DNA of 64,000 nt, taken from positions 168,980,709 to 169,044,708 of the forward strand of contig CM076997.1 of NCBI GenBank assembly GCA_039090855.1. The letters run 5' to 3'. Below, piece after piece: positions 18,986 to 29,916 of the stretch. The notes under the pieces are model-generated. The model did no database searches. It saw nothing but the letters and a program-made list of their open reading frames with translations, and had not been told where the DNA came from. The stretch is from Macrothele yani (lineage: Eukaryota; Arthropoda; Arachnida; Araneae; Macrothelidae). Both the position numbers and the translations under genes were made by a program. Position 1 is the stretch's first letter. Every line of letters begins with the position of its first letter.

Positions 18986-21427
18986 GAAAATAAAAGCATA
19001 ACAAACAGCGCGAAAACTAGCTCATAAATAGAATATTTGAAACACTCTCAATTATTAGGGATGGTAGAGGGAAAGGGAATAGAACTGTCCAAAATTAGCA
19101 TGTTTTCGTTGCGCTAGGGCGCTTAAGCACGGCTGAATTCCTTCAGATACCCCCAATGTTCAAATGATTGAAATGTGCTGATGTTCATGGAATGAAATGG
19201 TTGATCAGCTACGATGACCGCATAAAAGTTCGGGGTGGGGGGGAGGGTTTTATTTTTTTTATTTTTTTTAGTTTATGCAACATTTTACATCACTCCAGTA
19301 TTTATCTTGTCATCATCAACAATCGCAATGCAACTACCGCTTACGATCGCGGATATCAGCAACCGAAAATCTGCCATATCTCTAAGTGATATAACACACA
19401 GCATCCTGTTACAGTGTATTGTAATTGAAAAAAAAAGGATGTGGAAAAAGAAACTTTCAGAAATTAAGATCATCAAGTCATGCATTTCAAAAATCCGTTT
19501 TCCTTTATAACGTTTAAAAACATGTTTTTGCTTTTTTACCTGTAGTGTAAATAAAAAAACTATGTTGATTTTTTTTTATGGAATCAGACGTCCGTATGTC
19601 TGATTGTCTTCATCTGAGTTCACACTTTAGCTACTGTGTACAAGTAGACCTATTTTTTCAGCTCAAAAATATGTAGTTTTGTATATATTCACAGTATAAG
19701 TCATTCCTTATTCCCACAGAACTGAATTCAGCGTATGCAAAATGAAGATCATCAAGACCCGCCCAACACTATGTTTCTGGATTGTCTGCTGTTTATATTC
19801 AAGAAATGCAAACATGGATCAATGGTGAATGCAGCAACTATGATTTTTATTTATTACCAAGAAAAAAAAAAAAAGAGCCGTGAAAGCTGTAAAGCTGAAA
19901 CGGATATTTCTCTCGAACCCCCCCCCCCCCCATGCACAAAAACATTCCAATTAAGATCAAACAGCAGGAGGACGCGTCCACACAACACAACCTTTGGAAT
20001 TACCTGATGGAATGGCTTCTTTTCATTTGGCACATCGCCATAAATCACCACCTGCAGCTCACTGAACTGTCAAGTTGCACATTTCCTCCTTCACTTTAAC
20101 TATAATAGAAACTGTAAAAAAATGCTCCCCAATTTTCGACAAAATTAAATTACCAAATTTACGTCATGATGTTGCAATTTACTAAAATACGTTTGTTTAT
20201 CTGCTGAATATTGCTTAAATCCATTGAAAACTTTTAAATTATAGATGATTTTTTTATTAAAACAGTAACTCAGACGTCTGAATAAAAACGTGTTTGTAAT
20301 TCAAATAGAGTCCATATCATCACAGAAAAAAATTTAAGGATCACTGTTTAAATAAACCATGGCATCTAAAAAAAATAATTCACTTGCTTTTCCCGTAATT
20401 TATAATTAGTTTCTTTTTTTCAATCCGATTATGCAACGTTGTTTTTTTTTTTTTTTTTTTTTTTGCATCTGCTAAAGTTCCTAACGGAATTTGGCGAAAT
20501 TTGCACTAGAACTTTATTGTGATGTATCTTAACTACTGTAAAAATTTTACTGTGTTATTTTCAAAATTCAGAAAAATGGATTTCTGAAAATATTCTCCTA
20601 GTCCTTTTGTGCTGTGGAAGTGATAAACAGGTGTTTGCTTTCTTCCCAACCAAGGGCTTCAGATCAGCGCTCCCAGCTGTCAATCAACCGTTGCTATGGT
20701 AACACCCTTTCTGCTGGAGGCTCACTCTGTCCAAAGAGGCACACATACTTGTCCATAATAAAAATTACCAATGCTAACTTTTAAAGTTTTAAACCGATTC
20801 AACTGGAATTTTGGAAGTGAGCTTCTGTAATCCAATTACAGTGAATGTAAAAATTTCAGCCACTTTCGTGAAAAATTCGCAAAGATAGTTTTCTTATTTT
20901 TTATCATAAGTAGTGGAAGTCTCTTGAGGGGAGGGAGGGTGGCATGCACATAAACAAGAAGCAGATGAATGTGTTGTTCAGGCATACTCCTCACTGGTGG
21001 ATGCCAGCTGACTTGGTACATACGCGACCCCCTGCAAATGCTAAATGCCTCTTCTTTCCCTTCTGTTCTCAATTGTCGGACGGACATCAAGCTCCCCTTC
21101 GACCTACTAGTAATCATCCAATTTTATTGCACTGGAAGTAGTGCCTTTTTTTTTCTTTTTTTCCCCCCAGCCAAATTAGGATTTGGTGCACATCGGAAAC
21201 CGCTGCCGGTGGTTTCTTTGAGAACAGAGAAAAGGAACTTTAAAAAATGAAGGGGTAACAGTAACACGATTTCCTAAAAGGGCATTTTTTAAGCACTAAT
21301 TTCAAATTTCAAGGCTTTTCAAGACGGCATTAAAAAAACACCGTTTTTCCAGGATATTCCAGGCCTTGAAAACGTAATCATGATTTTCCAGGACTTTCCA
21401 GGTTTTCAAGCACGCGTGCGCACCCTG
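18986..21427. other. Foreign core of hAT-like copy 2; 3' part resembles another hAT-like end
   Basis: The segment ends TTTTCCAGGACTTTCCAGG...GCGCACCCTG (21383-21427), a subterminal-repeat and terminus pattern like other CAGGG-type elements. The stretch near 20465-20560 resembles 41340-41420 inside the 32999-41941 element. No 5' terminus matching CAGGGTGCGC was found near 18986, so it is a truncated insertion or an internal exchange. No open reading frame of note. An X-box-like GTTGCTATGGTAAC lies at 20690-20703. Confidence 0.5.
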
Positions 21428-22077
21428 CGTAATGGTAAATTTATTGGCGTTAATAACGGTTGTGTTTTTAATAAATAAGCTTACGAAAATTTTAGGATGA
21501 ATAGAAAATTTTAGGTATAATTTTAGGAATTTAAGGAGGGTCACAAAATATTAGGAATTTTAGGAATTTTAGGAGGAATGCGATCCCTGGAGTCATCACC
21601 ACAGAACTGGCCCTAGTCCTGTGGCAGAGTAAGTATGAGTGTAAATAATTTCAATGTAAATATTTTCAATGTTTTTCAGTGTGAGAGGGCTCATTGAGCA
21701 AAGGATTTGTTTCCCACGTGGAGATGGGTTCCTCAGTGTATATAAATGTGCATGTATCAATTTTGTTTGAATAAAGGGCGGTCGCCCCAAACAATTCACG
21801 CTAGCAATCGATTCTCCCAGACAGGGGTGGAGATATTTTTTAGCCCCTGCCCAAATGGCATGCACACACGGGTCATGACGGAGAGGTGAGAAGTGCCGGC
21901 CCACGGGGGTAGCAGCAGGCTGCAAGTCTACGGACTGTTCCTGTCTGGGTGGGGGACTGTCGGATTCTGGCAGGATTACTTGCAACGCCGTCACTTTTAA
22001 TATCGAGAGAGTTTGTTTAACCCTGTGGAGTCCGCAATTGGACGGTACAGGTTAATGGTCATTAGCTTGTTTTTACC

Positions 22078-23220
22078 TTGCATGACAAGCTCAGTAGAAA
22101 ATCAATATCAACTGGTCAGGTACAGTCCTAAATCGTGACACAGTCCAGAAAGATAGTACCTAGTACAGTGCACTGGTCAACATGGTTAAAATTCAACTTG
22201 TATGACAGTTTAAAGAACATGGATAGAACAAACTCGGTAGAGGTGCACCGGACGATCCACTGTCGTATCTTTTTAAAAAAACCTTAAAAGATTTCAAAAT
22301 TGCGATACAAGGGGAGGAATAACATAAGATATTCTGAAATAACGTATGATGGATAAAAACATTGAAAGAGTGAATAAACATGAAAGAAATTTTAAAGGTC
22401 AAAGGTTAAAAGAAAGAACATCATGCACCATGACACATCTTGGACTGACTAATCTCAGTACAGATGCACTGGTCGATTCTTGGCGATTGAACATGAAAGA
22501 ATTTATGAAATACAAATATTAAATGAACATTAAAATATCTTGCTCGCCTTATATTCCAACTCTCCTCCTTGTCAATATCACCTTGGCAATATCACCAATG
22601 ATACTGCCAAGGAGGAGAGTTGTTAAAATATCTAGCTTTCCTCGTATCCAACTCACCTCCTTGCCAATATGACCGATGATATTGCCAAGGAGAAGAGTTG
22701 GAGTATAAAGCGAGCTTGATATTTTAACATTCTTTTAACTTTTGTGTTTTATAAATTCTTTCATGTTCAATCGCCAAGAATCGACTAGTGCATCTGTACT
22801 GAGATTAGTCCATCCAAGATGTGTCATGGTGCATGATGTTCTTTCTTTTAACCTTTGACTTTTGAAATTTCTTTCATGTTTATTCACCCTTTCAATGTTT
22901 TTATCTATCATACGTTATTTCAGAATATCTTATGTTATTCCTTCTCTTGTATCTCAATTTTGAAATCTTTTAAGGTTTTTTTTAAAGAAGATATGATGGT
23001 GGATCATCCAGTGCACCTATACCGAATTTGTTCAGTCCATGTTTTGTCATAGTACACAACGTTACTGAACCATGTTCCTTGAATTATCATACAAGTTGAA
23101 TTTTGGCCATGTTGACCAGTGCTCCTGTGCTAGGTACTATCTTTCTGGACAGTGTCACAATTTAGGACTGTATCAGACCAGCTGCTATTGATTTTCTGCC
23201 GAGCTTGTTGTGCAAGGTAA
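22078..23220. repeat. Foldback element with ~530-bp arms
   Basis: Starts CCTTGCATGACAAGCTC (22078) and ends GAGCTTGTTGTGCAAGG (about 23220). Matching blocks inside include GGTACTATCTTTCTGGAC, AATCGCCAAGAATCGAC and GTGTCATGGTGCATGATG. A secondary small palindrome around 22560-22730 (CTCCTTGCCAATAT...ATATTGCCAAGGAG) forms the centre. No coding capacity seen. Confidence 0.85.
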
Positions 23221-23376
23221 GCTAAACTACATACATTTGAACTACATATCTTTGCATTATTGTTCCATATATCTCACTTGTTTTGTGCTTAAGTATACAC
23301 AACCTCCCAAATATGGCAACTCAACATATAACGTGTGAACACTAATAAAATTCAACATACATACTGTCGATAAAAT
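23218..23376. repeat. Right member of long-distance inverted repeat
   Basis: Inverted match to 13413-13567: TAAGCTAAACTACAT through ATACATACTGTCGATAAAAT. It directly follows the foldback element. Confidence 0.75.
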
Positions 23377-23838
23377 ATCATCAGCAGGGCCTGGACTTTG
23401 ATGAACGAAAAATTTCTTACAAATGCATTTAAAAGTAGTAGAAAATGCCCTTAAAAATTGTGGAAAATGCCCATTAAAAAAAAAAAAAAAAAAAAAAAAA
23501 AGCTCTTAAAGCTTTTAAAAGAAAACCTACCTAGAACAGTTCTTACAGTAATTTTTGCAAAAATTGTTGCATTGTCTTAAAAAAAATTGGTAAATTATAT
23601 TTCTTTTCTTTAAAATAAATATTAATTGTAAACCACAACATTTAGTAACTGCATAAGAAAAAGATAGAAATAGTAGGCCTACATACCAATTCCATATGAA
23701 TTTTATTTGTTTGAACACTGAAAGTCCTTCTTCATGTAAATGCATCAGAATTGCACTGAATTATATTAGGTGTGCAACTTAATTCTCGGCCACAGGCACG
23801 ACACGTTGACAGCAAATTATAGCAAATCGAATACGTAC

Positions 23839-25109
23839 CTAATCAGGAAAATAATCCCCGTCATGTTGGATACATTTGAGGCATCGATCAGGGAGATGCC
23901 AAATGCCACTGCGGAAAAAAGAGGGCTGTTTTGAGTTGATAAAGTCATCAATATTTGTGTGGACCTCCTCGACATAAGTGAAGTGCGTATCACTCAGGTG
24001 ATGTTGCAGGGAGTGAAAGAGGTGATAATCCGACCTAGCGAAGTCTGGAGAATACACCGGGTGGGGCAAAATCTCCCATCCCAGGTCGGCGATCGTGTTT
24101 AAAGTTGTTTTCGCTGTGTGAGAATGCGCGTTATCCTGAAGCAACAGGACTAACCTTCTGCTCTTGCCGGTGTATGGCCTCTTCGCCTCCAGTGCGTCAC
24201 TCACACGAATGAGTTGCTGACAATAACGCTCAGCATTGACTGTTTCACCAGGTTTGAGTAACTCATAGAGTACGACACTGCGCTGACCCCACCATACGCA
24301 CAGCAACAACTTTTTGCCATGGATATTTGGCATGATAATTAACACAGCAATCAGGCATCGCTGAATTGACTGTAATTACTGTTTCACATGTGAATCAAAT
24401 CACATCAGAAATTTTCAAGTTTTCTGATGTGATATCTGATTGCTGCGTTAATAAACAAACAAACAGTAATTACAGTCAATTCAGCGATGTCTGATTGCTG
24501 TGTTAATTATCATGGCCTATTTGCCATGCATTATGAGAAGAATATTTCTTCCATTCTTTATATGGATATTCAGTTTGGCGGAACTGGTGGTAGGCTGAAC
24601 TGGATAAACCCACGATTTGCGCCGCTTAGGATTAGTGTAGAGTATCCACTTCTCATCACAGGTCAAAATCTTGTGAGGGAAATCCTTCTTGAATCTGGAG
24701 AGCAAGGACACAGCAACATCGTAGTGCCTAGACTTGTTCACAGCTGTGAGTTGGTGGGGCACCCAACGGCCCTCCTTGTGAATCCGTCCAAGCTTGTGCA
24801 GGCGCTTTGCAATGGCTTGCGGTGTTACTCCGAGTTCCTCGGCGAGCTCTGACTGTGTGCGACGGGAATTCGCGTCCAACAGTTGTTCCAGTTTCTCATC
24901 ATCAACTTTCTGTGGCTGTCCCGGATGTTCTGCATCACAGAGATTGAAATTTCCGTGCTTAAACCGCTGGAACTACTTCTTACACGTACTGTAGGACACC
25001 ACAGCCTCACCCAAAGCAGCACAGATCATTTGCTGGGCTTCCGCTGCACTTTTTTCAGCTGAAATGTGAACAGGAGGCAGTGCCTCAAATGTTGCTTCTC
25101 GAACAACAT
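23839..25109 (-). pseudogene. mariner transposase, inactivated
   Basis: The start is ATG 25109 (MLFEKQHLRHCLLFTFQLKK), then a frameshift near 25050 in an A-run, then KSAAEAQQMI and the helix-turn-helix region. A TAG replaces a tryptophan codon after YSTCKK (near 24976). Next come SRRTQSELAEELGVTPQAIA, TCDEKW (first catalytic Asp), then the MITE insertion, HGKKLLLCVWW, LLQDNAHSHTA (second Asp) and YSPDFARSDYHLF (third Asp, D34D spacing type). The enzyme would cut and paste at TA sites; three independent lesions make this copy dead. Confidence 0.9.
24328..24561. mobile_element. MITE inserted in mariner transposase
   Basis: A 234-bp insertion between direct repeats ATGGATATT (24319-24327 and 24562-24570). 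Inside are ~50-bp inverted repeats starting ATAATTAACACAGCAATCAG, with one mismatch. The mariner reading frame resumes exactly after it. The inverted repeats are not symmetric in the insertion: about 47 bp extra lies on the right side. Confidence 0.8.
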
Positions 25110-25671
25110 TGCTTTCATCCCTTCTGTCACTACAGCTGTGAACGGTTACGGTTACCTGGAAAGTTGTTGGATGGTGCTGCAATCAGCCATTATTGCACAC
25201 AGCTATTTGCATTTGCCGACATTCTATGATCACTTGCGGTTAGAGGCTGAGAATTAAGTTGCACACCTAATAAGGTGCATCTTAATGTTTCCGAAGGTAA
25301 ATGAAAGTGTATTATCTGTAAGTAGGTTTTTATATCTCGAGAAGCTTCTTTCAACATCAACGGATGTGACAGAAGCATACTTGAAAAAAGCAGCTTCACT
25401 TACAGCTAGTTCTACTATTTCAAAACTGTCTGCTTCTCCAGTCAATATATGTGAGATTTTCTTCAAAGTCTGGAATTCAATGTTTTTCTCCAAAACATTG
25501 TTTAATCTGGCAATGGCAGGGGTAGGAGTGATAAAAAAAAATCCAGGACACAATTTTTCTTAAATTTCAGGACAATTTCAGGTCATATTTTGGCAGATCT
25601 GGCAGGTATATTAAATCAAATATTTGTAAAAATGCAGAAATGTTATTCTTTTTACTAAACAGCTATCTAAA

Positions 25672-25977
25672 TTATGGCCCAGTTGTTAGCAGCAATTTTT
25701 TCACTTTTAAGGCTAACAACACCTTTAAAGTTTCAGTGGCAAGGTTTGGCCTAAATTCTGTTTCACTCTTACAGACAATGCTAAAAATTCTTTCCACAGT
25801 TGCATTACTGGGTGGCACAACAAGAATCACAGGTATCAGGTGTGGTAAAACTTCATGCTTTTTAGCACCAATTACACCAGTTATTTTCAAAATGTTTGAC
25901 CATGCAATATCAATTGTAGGGCTATTTGAAACACCTTCCAATTCATCAATTTGATATAAGGCAAACTCCAATTCCAA
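25672..25977 (-). pseudogene. hAT-like transposase C-terminal fragment
   Basis: The translation contains LPHLIPVILVVPPSNATVER followed by IFSIVCKSETEFRPNLATET, the hAT dimerisation region, with a layout close to the C terminus of the 795-residue transposase at 5138-7525. The upstream catalytic part is missing, so the element is non-autonomous. Confidence 0.7.
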
Positions 25978-26524
25978 CTTGTCCAGATCACTGTCACTAC
26001 AACAGCAGCTGGGAAAATATTTGCCAAGTACATTACTGAAGAAAAGAAAGCTTCTTCCATCCTAATTCCTATATCAGCAACTTCTGCAAGCAGCAGAAAT
26101 TCACTTTTCAGTCAGAATTTCTTCAAAATATAGTCACATGTAACACTTAACAACAACACAGGATAGTCAGAACATAACGGAAAGAAAAAATTATATTTAC
26201 AGGGTAAAACTTTGCTTCGACTGTCTTCCATTTTGGGAAACTCTTTCCTCCATTTTTAAGCTGAAATGTAAGTATTTATAGAATAAAAGAGATAATTAAG
26301 AAAAATACTGGATAGAAGGAACATCACGAGAAATTATTACGTTCACAGGAGAAATCTTCACTCCAACAAACTACCGTTTCCTGAAGATGGAACTCCGTCC
26401 TCAAACGGAAAACAACCACCCCACCTCCTCCAAGATTTCTGCTCAGTTTGTGCATCGATCACGAGAAAGCCCCAAATGATAACGGCTGACGTAATCCCAG
26501 GGCCCGGCGCCATGTGTTCTTTCC

Positions 26525-27210
26525 ACTTAGCTTTCAAACAAGCAAAACAAACTCCTCCTCCTCAGAAAGATAAAAAATTAAAATAAGATAGAAACAGAAA
26601 GCTGCATCACAAACTTTGTTCAGAGGCTTCGGGCCGACGTAATACTGGGCTGAAGCCGAGCTTTTTCTACTTAGTTTTCAAATAAGCAAAACACATTCCT
26701 TCTCCTCAGTAAAAAATTAAAAAAAAAAAAAAAAAAAAGGAAGAAAGAAAAGAAACAAAGAGGTGCATCACAAACTTGGTTCAGAGCTATTGGGTCAACA
26801 CAATCCTGGGTCACAGTGAAAGAAGCATGCCCGGGCCATGACGAAAGAAGCGCGCCGGGTCGATGTAATCCTGGGACTCAGCAAAAGAAGCGCGCTGGGC
26901 CTATGTAATTCCGGCCCTGCGCCATGCTTTCTTTCCACTTAACTTTCAAACAAGCAAAAAAAATTCTTTCTCCTTGGAAAAAAAAAGTAAAAAGAAACAA
27001 AGAGCTGCGTTACAAACTTTATTCAGAGGCTTCGGGACGACACAATCCCGGGCCATGGCGAAAGAAGCATGCCAGGCCTACGTAATCCCAGCCTGGCAAC
27101 GCGCTTTTTTTAACTCTTTCAAACAAGCAAAAACAAATTTCTCCTCCTCAGAAAAAAACAACAAAAACCTGTGTTATGAACTTTGTTCAGAGGCTTTTAC
27201 ATTGCTTAAT
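26525..27210. repeat. Irregular minisatellite, about four units
   Basis: CTTTCAAACAAGCAAAA recurs at about 26530, 26676 (variant), 26945 and 27116, each followed by a CTCCT-rich, A-rich stretch and ACAAACTTTGTTCAGAGGCTTCGGG or a variant. The interval 26800-26930 holds shorter GC-rich subrepeats around GAAAGAAGCGCGC and GGGCC. Units differ in length because the subrepeats vary in number. Confidence 0.75.
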
Positions 27211-28916
27211 TAAAAAACCAGCAAATCTTTCATAATAACAGCGAAAATCTGAATATCCATAATTTTTTGTTAGTCATCCATAATTCCGTAATCCAGGGGC
27301 AAATCCGTAATAATTACGGAGATTTCGTAATGGTTGGCCTTTCTGTGTGTCGTCCGTAGGAAGCTGCTTCACCACAGCTTCGATTCTCGAATGATCTCAC
27401 AAAAGCAGGAACGCATTCGCATACATAGCAAATTACAAGACTGGGAGTTCTTGGCGATGGCGCCAAAATGATAGAGTACTCTCTTTATCTCGTTCCATTT
27501 TTTTTATTTACGCGGTACTTGTAAACACTAGATGATGAATCACTATACATAGTTTATCAGACCAGTCATTCTTAAAATTTCAGGATTACACACAAATTTT
27601 AAGGATATAGAACAAAAATAAGGAAATTTTAGGATGAAAAAATAAAAATCAGAAACTTCAGGAATTTCAGTACAACTCCGACCCCTGCAATAGTAGAATG
27701 TTCAACCTTGCTTTCAGCTCCTTTAAGAACTTGGCTTGCTTTTTCAATGTAACTGATTGCATCGATGAGTTCCACACCTTGTTTTTCTAAACACGTAATC
27801 GTTGAGGGCAAAATGCTGAAGCTTGATTTAACCTATGCTAGATTTCCTTCTGTTTTATCTTCGGAGAACACCTGTTGGGCAATTTGAATTGAAGCGGCAT
27901 CACCAGTTTGAAAACCATTTACTATAGACTTAACAGTCTGGAAATTGTCACTATAATATATGCCTGCATTCAGCCATTCCCCCAACATGTTATAACTGGC
28001 TGTGGTGGTAAGGCTAGACTAGGAGATTGAGATTTGAAACATGTTCTCTGCAATATGGTGTTTTTAGGAATATTTTTTTTGACATTGGACACAAATCGAT
28101 CAATATTAGGATAATTTGAACGGATTTCTTCAGCAGAGCGATGCAAAGCATGGGCAAGGCAAGTGACATGCACCAACTTGGGATAAAATCCTTTAATTGA
28201 TTTTCCTGCTTTAACCATTTATGGAGCAGCATCAATCAAAAACAGAAGAATATTGTCATGTTGTATATCGCCAGGCCATAAAAGAAATAAGGATTTGTCA
28301 AATATTGACAGATCGCTGAGTGATTTACTTTTTCTATGATCTCTGTATTCAGCAAAAATATTTTGCCAGGGCAATCTGGCTAGAGTGTCCCTATTGTGAT
28401 GTTGGCAACAAGATGACCCCTGAGCATCATTCGTTTCATCAATAGACATAAACATTTTTCCCCCTTTTACACTGTCCCTAATTTTGTCCATTGCTTCAGT
28501 GTAACACTCACGTATGTAGTTTTTGCGCAGGGTAGATTCGTCAGGTATGACATGACGAGTGTGTTTTTCCAAAAACTGGTTAAATTAGGATGATTTAACT
28601 TTACCAGTGGAATATTCACAGAAACGAAAACTTCACACAACTCTTTATAAAATGGTGACTCCTTGGATGGTGTCGATGAACTGCTTTCCATAAGTAAACA
28701 TTGAGGTGCCTGCGAGTTTATCTTTGCAAGTTCAACAGCTCGAATATGCTTGTCTCGTTCAATATACTGCACGGCGGTAAATCACTTTTGTGCTGCAAAT
28801 TTAGTTTAACATAGTTTGCAAAATAAAATTACTCCATCAGTAGAAAAAACATTTTCTCCAAACTACGAAACAAACTTGCGTAAATAGCAAGATTGAGAAG
28901 GTTTGGATTTAGGCAT

Positions 28917-29610
28917 CTTTTGAAATAAACTGCTGCTTTTCTTTTCAGACTGGAAATAATGACTGCAGTATGAACTAACAGCTTCCCTATAATTTCAGGT
29001 GCTTTAAGTGTAACCCCTTAACCACTCAGAACAGGTTATGCCTGGTACCGGAAGGTGTGTGGGGGAGGGGTGCGGGCATTGCTTCAGAGACAAAAGACCT
29101 CCTAAGGTACACAGGCCAAATCACTCACATCCCAGCGCTGATCGGTTTTCTCTCTCTCCCATCTTCGTGACTCAGGGGGAGGGGGCATGTCCAAAGCCAG
29201 TGGCTCTTTTGAGGCAGTCAGACATCTGTTTTCTTTTGAAGATGGTACACAGCTTCGGAGTCTTATCAGCACAAGCAACTACATATGAGTATGACTTTCT
29301 CAAAGTCCAAAGGGTGCAGAAATGCCACAGTTGTTTGATTGAAGGGTCGTGTCGGCTGTTTCGGGACTGTACATAAAAAAGAAAGAAAATGCAGCAAAGT
29401 AACAAAAAATGTGCTGAATTGCAAAAATCCTCCCAAAAAAATTCAGGAAAAGGCTGCAAAATGGCAATTGTTCTAAGTAAGTAAGAAAGGTGTCTGGTTA
29501 CTGTGTTAATAATTCTGACTTACTTCCATGTATCATGAGAATATTTCTTTCACAGAATTTACAAAATAACAACCATATATAAAAAAGGTTCACAAAACTA
29601 AATATCTTAC
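28917..29610. other. Nothing recognised
   Basis: Intron sequence between the hAT-like pseudogene and exon B. A 112-codon open frame at 29038-29376 shows no domain. Confidence 0.4.
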
Positions 29611-29916
29611 CAGGACATGTGTAATCTGGAACCTTGACCAATGGTCTACAGAAATTGATATGATAGACTTTATCAATAGTGTCTACTCTAGGGCTACGTA
29701 CTTCCCAGTTCTTAGTGGTTTGATACAGTGTAGTGAGATCATACTGATTTCCTTTGTTATCATAAAAAGTACAATCTGCAACTCTCTCCACACAGCTCAA
29801 GGGAGTTTTCAGTTCAAAATGATATGTCTGATCTCTTCTCTCTATGAAATTCGGCTGGCCCGCAGATGTAATATTTTTATCACATGGCAAGGTCACAACA
29901 ACTGTGGGTGGTCCTC
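29611..29916 (-). CDS. Exon B of cation-independent mannose-6-phosphate receptor-like gene
   Basis: On the minus strand the acceptor CTTTTTCCAG precedes GAGGACC at 29916, and the donor CCTG|GTAAGA closes the exon at 29611. Length 306 nt, phase 1 to phase 1, fitting exon A before and exon C after. The peptide runs GGPPTVVVTLPCDKNITSAG, YHFELKTPLSC, CTFYDNKGNQYDLTTLY, NWEVRS and YHINFCRPLVKVPDYTCPG. This is the core of a CI-MPR/MRH-type repeat: F-x-x-x-T-x-x-x-C, C-x-x-x-D-x-x-G-x-x-Y-D-L and Y-x-x-N-x-C-x-P-L. No stop or frameshift; the host gene looks functional. Confidence 0.85.

Larger units (their letters stand above)
17678..21589. mobile_element. hAT-like DNA transposon, copy 2 (chimeric, non-autonomous)
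   Basis: Same CAGGGATC...GATCCCTG ends, subterminal TTTTAGG repeats, hairpin and THAP-like exon as 4137-8444. Flanks are GAGTCG (17672-17677) and GAGTCA (21590-21595), a 6-bp duplication with one mismatch. Similarity to copy 1 holds for 17678-18985 and 21428-21589; the centre (18986-21427) is unrelated and replaces most of the transposase gene. It sits in the 3' UTR of a LINE. Confidence 0.85.
16074..22077 (+). mobile_element. 5'-truncated copy of the same LINE family, split by hAT-like copy 2
   Basis: Begins abruptly at 16074 inside the reverse transcriptase (just after the position of the YADD box), continues through RNase H to 17677, is interrupted by the DNA transposon 17678-21589, and resumes with the 3' UTR at 21590-22077. 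That 3' UTR matches 15545-16073 of the upstream copy, which fixes the family's 3' end at about AGCTAG/AGCTTG. Confidence 0.75.
23766..25270 (-). mobile_element. mariner transposon with intact terminal repeats
   Basis: Perfect terminal inverted repeats begin TTAGGTGTGCAACTTAATTC on both ends, flanked by TA at 23764-23765 and 25271-25272. Total length 1505 bp; removing the 234-bp internal insertion leaves 1271 bp, the usual mariner size. It lies inside the downstream part of a decayed hAT-like transposase gene. Confidence 0.95.
25517..27687. mobile_element. hAT-like element with CAGGGGT ends (6-bp target duplication)
   Basis: Ends CAGGGGTAGGAGT (25517) and ACTCCGACCCCTG (27687), flanked by CAATGG (25511-25516) and CAATAG (27688-27693). 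Subterminal TTTCAGG and TTTTAGGATG-type repeats occur at both ends. It keeps only a transposase C-terminal fragment and a tandem repeat. Near 27300-27340, CCGTAATAATTACGG and GTAATGGTTGGCC resemble the right end of the element at 35813-39678. Confidence 0.75.
25273..28916 (-). pseudogene. Decayed hAT transposase (CGGBP1-like type), interrupted by two transposons
   Basis: Start ATG 28916 gives MPKSKPSQSCYLRKF, then a zinc-finger remnant ILFCKLC...AAQK...RDKH near 28760-28840. Downstream frames give SIDETNDAQGSSC (a catalytic-core region), [14 protein letters not shown] and VEHSTIAG. The gene breaks at 27688 for the element 25517-27687 and resumes at 25510 with LEKNIEFQTLKKI, then FKYASVTSVDVERSFSRYKN and LLTDNTLSFTF, the hAT C-terminal dimerisation signature. 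The mariner at 23766 cuts it again near its end. Frameshifts and stops abound. The VERSFSRYKNILTD-type ending is that of the group which gave rise to CGGBP1 in vertebrates. Confidence 0.7.

Noticed and set aside
20690..20703. X-box-like RFX site GTTGCTATGGTAAC
   Set aside because: A single short motif inside a transposon core with no gene nearby; expected by chance or irrelevant.
23386..23403. CAGGGCCTGGACTTTGAT as left terminus of the outer hAT element
   Set aside because: No convincing matching right end; TCAAAGTCCAAAGGG near 29300 is too poor a match.
29038..29376. 112-codon plus-strand open frame upstream of exon B
   Set aside because: No domain, no splice context and opposite strand to the host gene.
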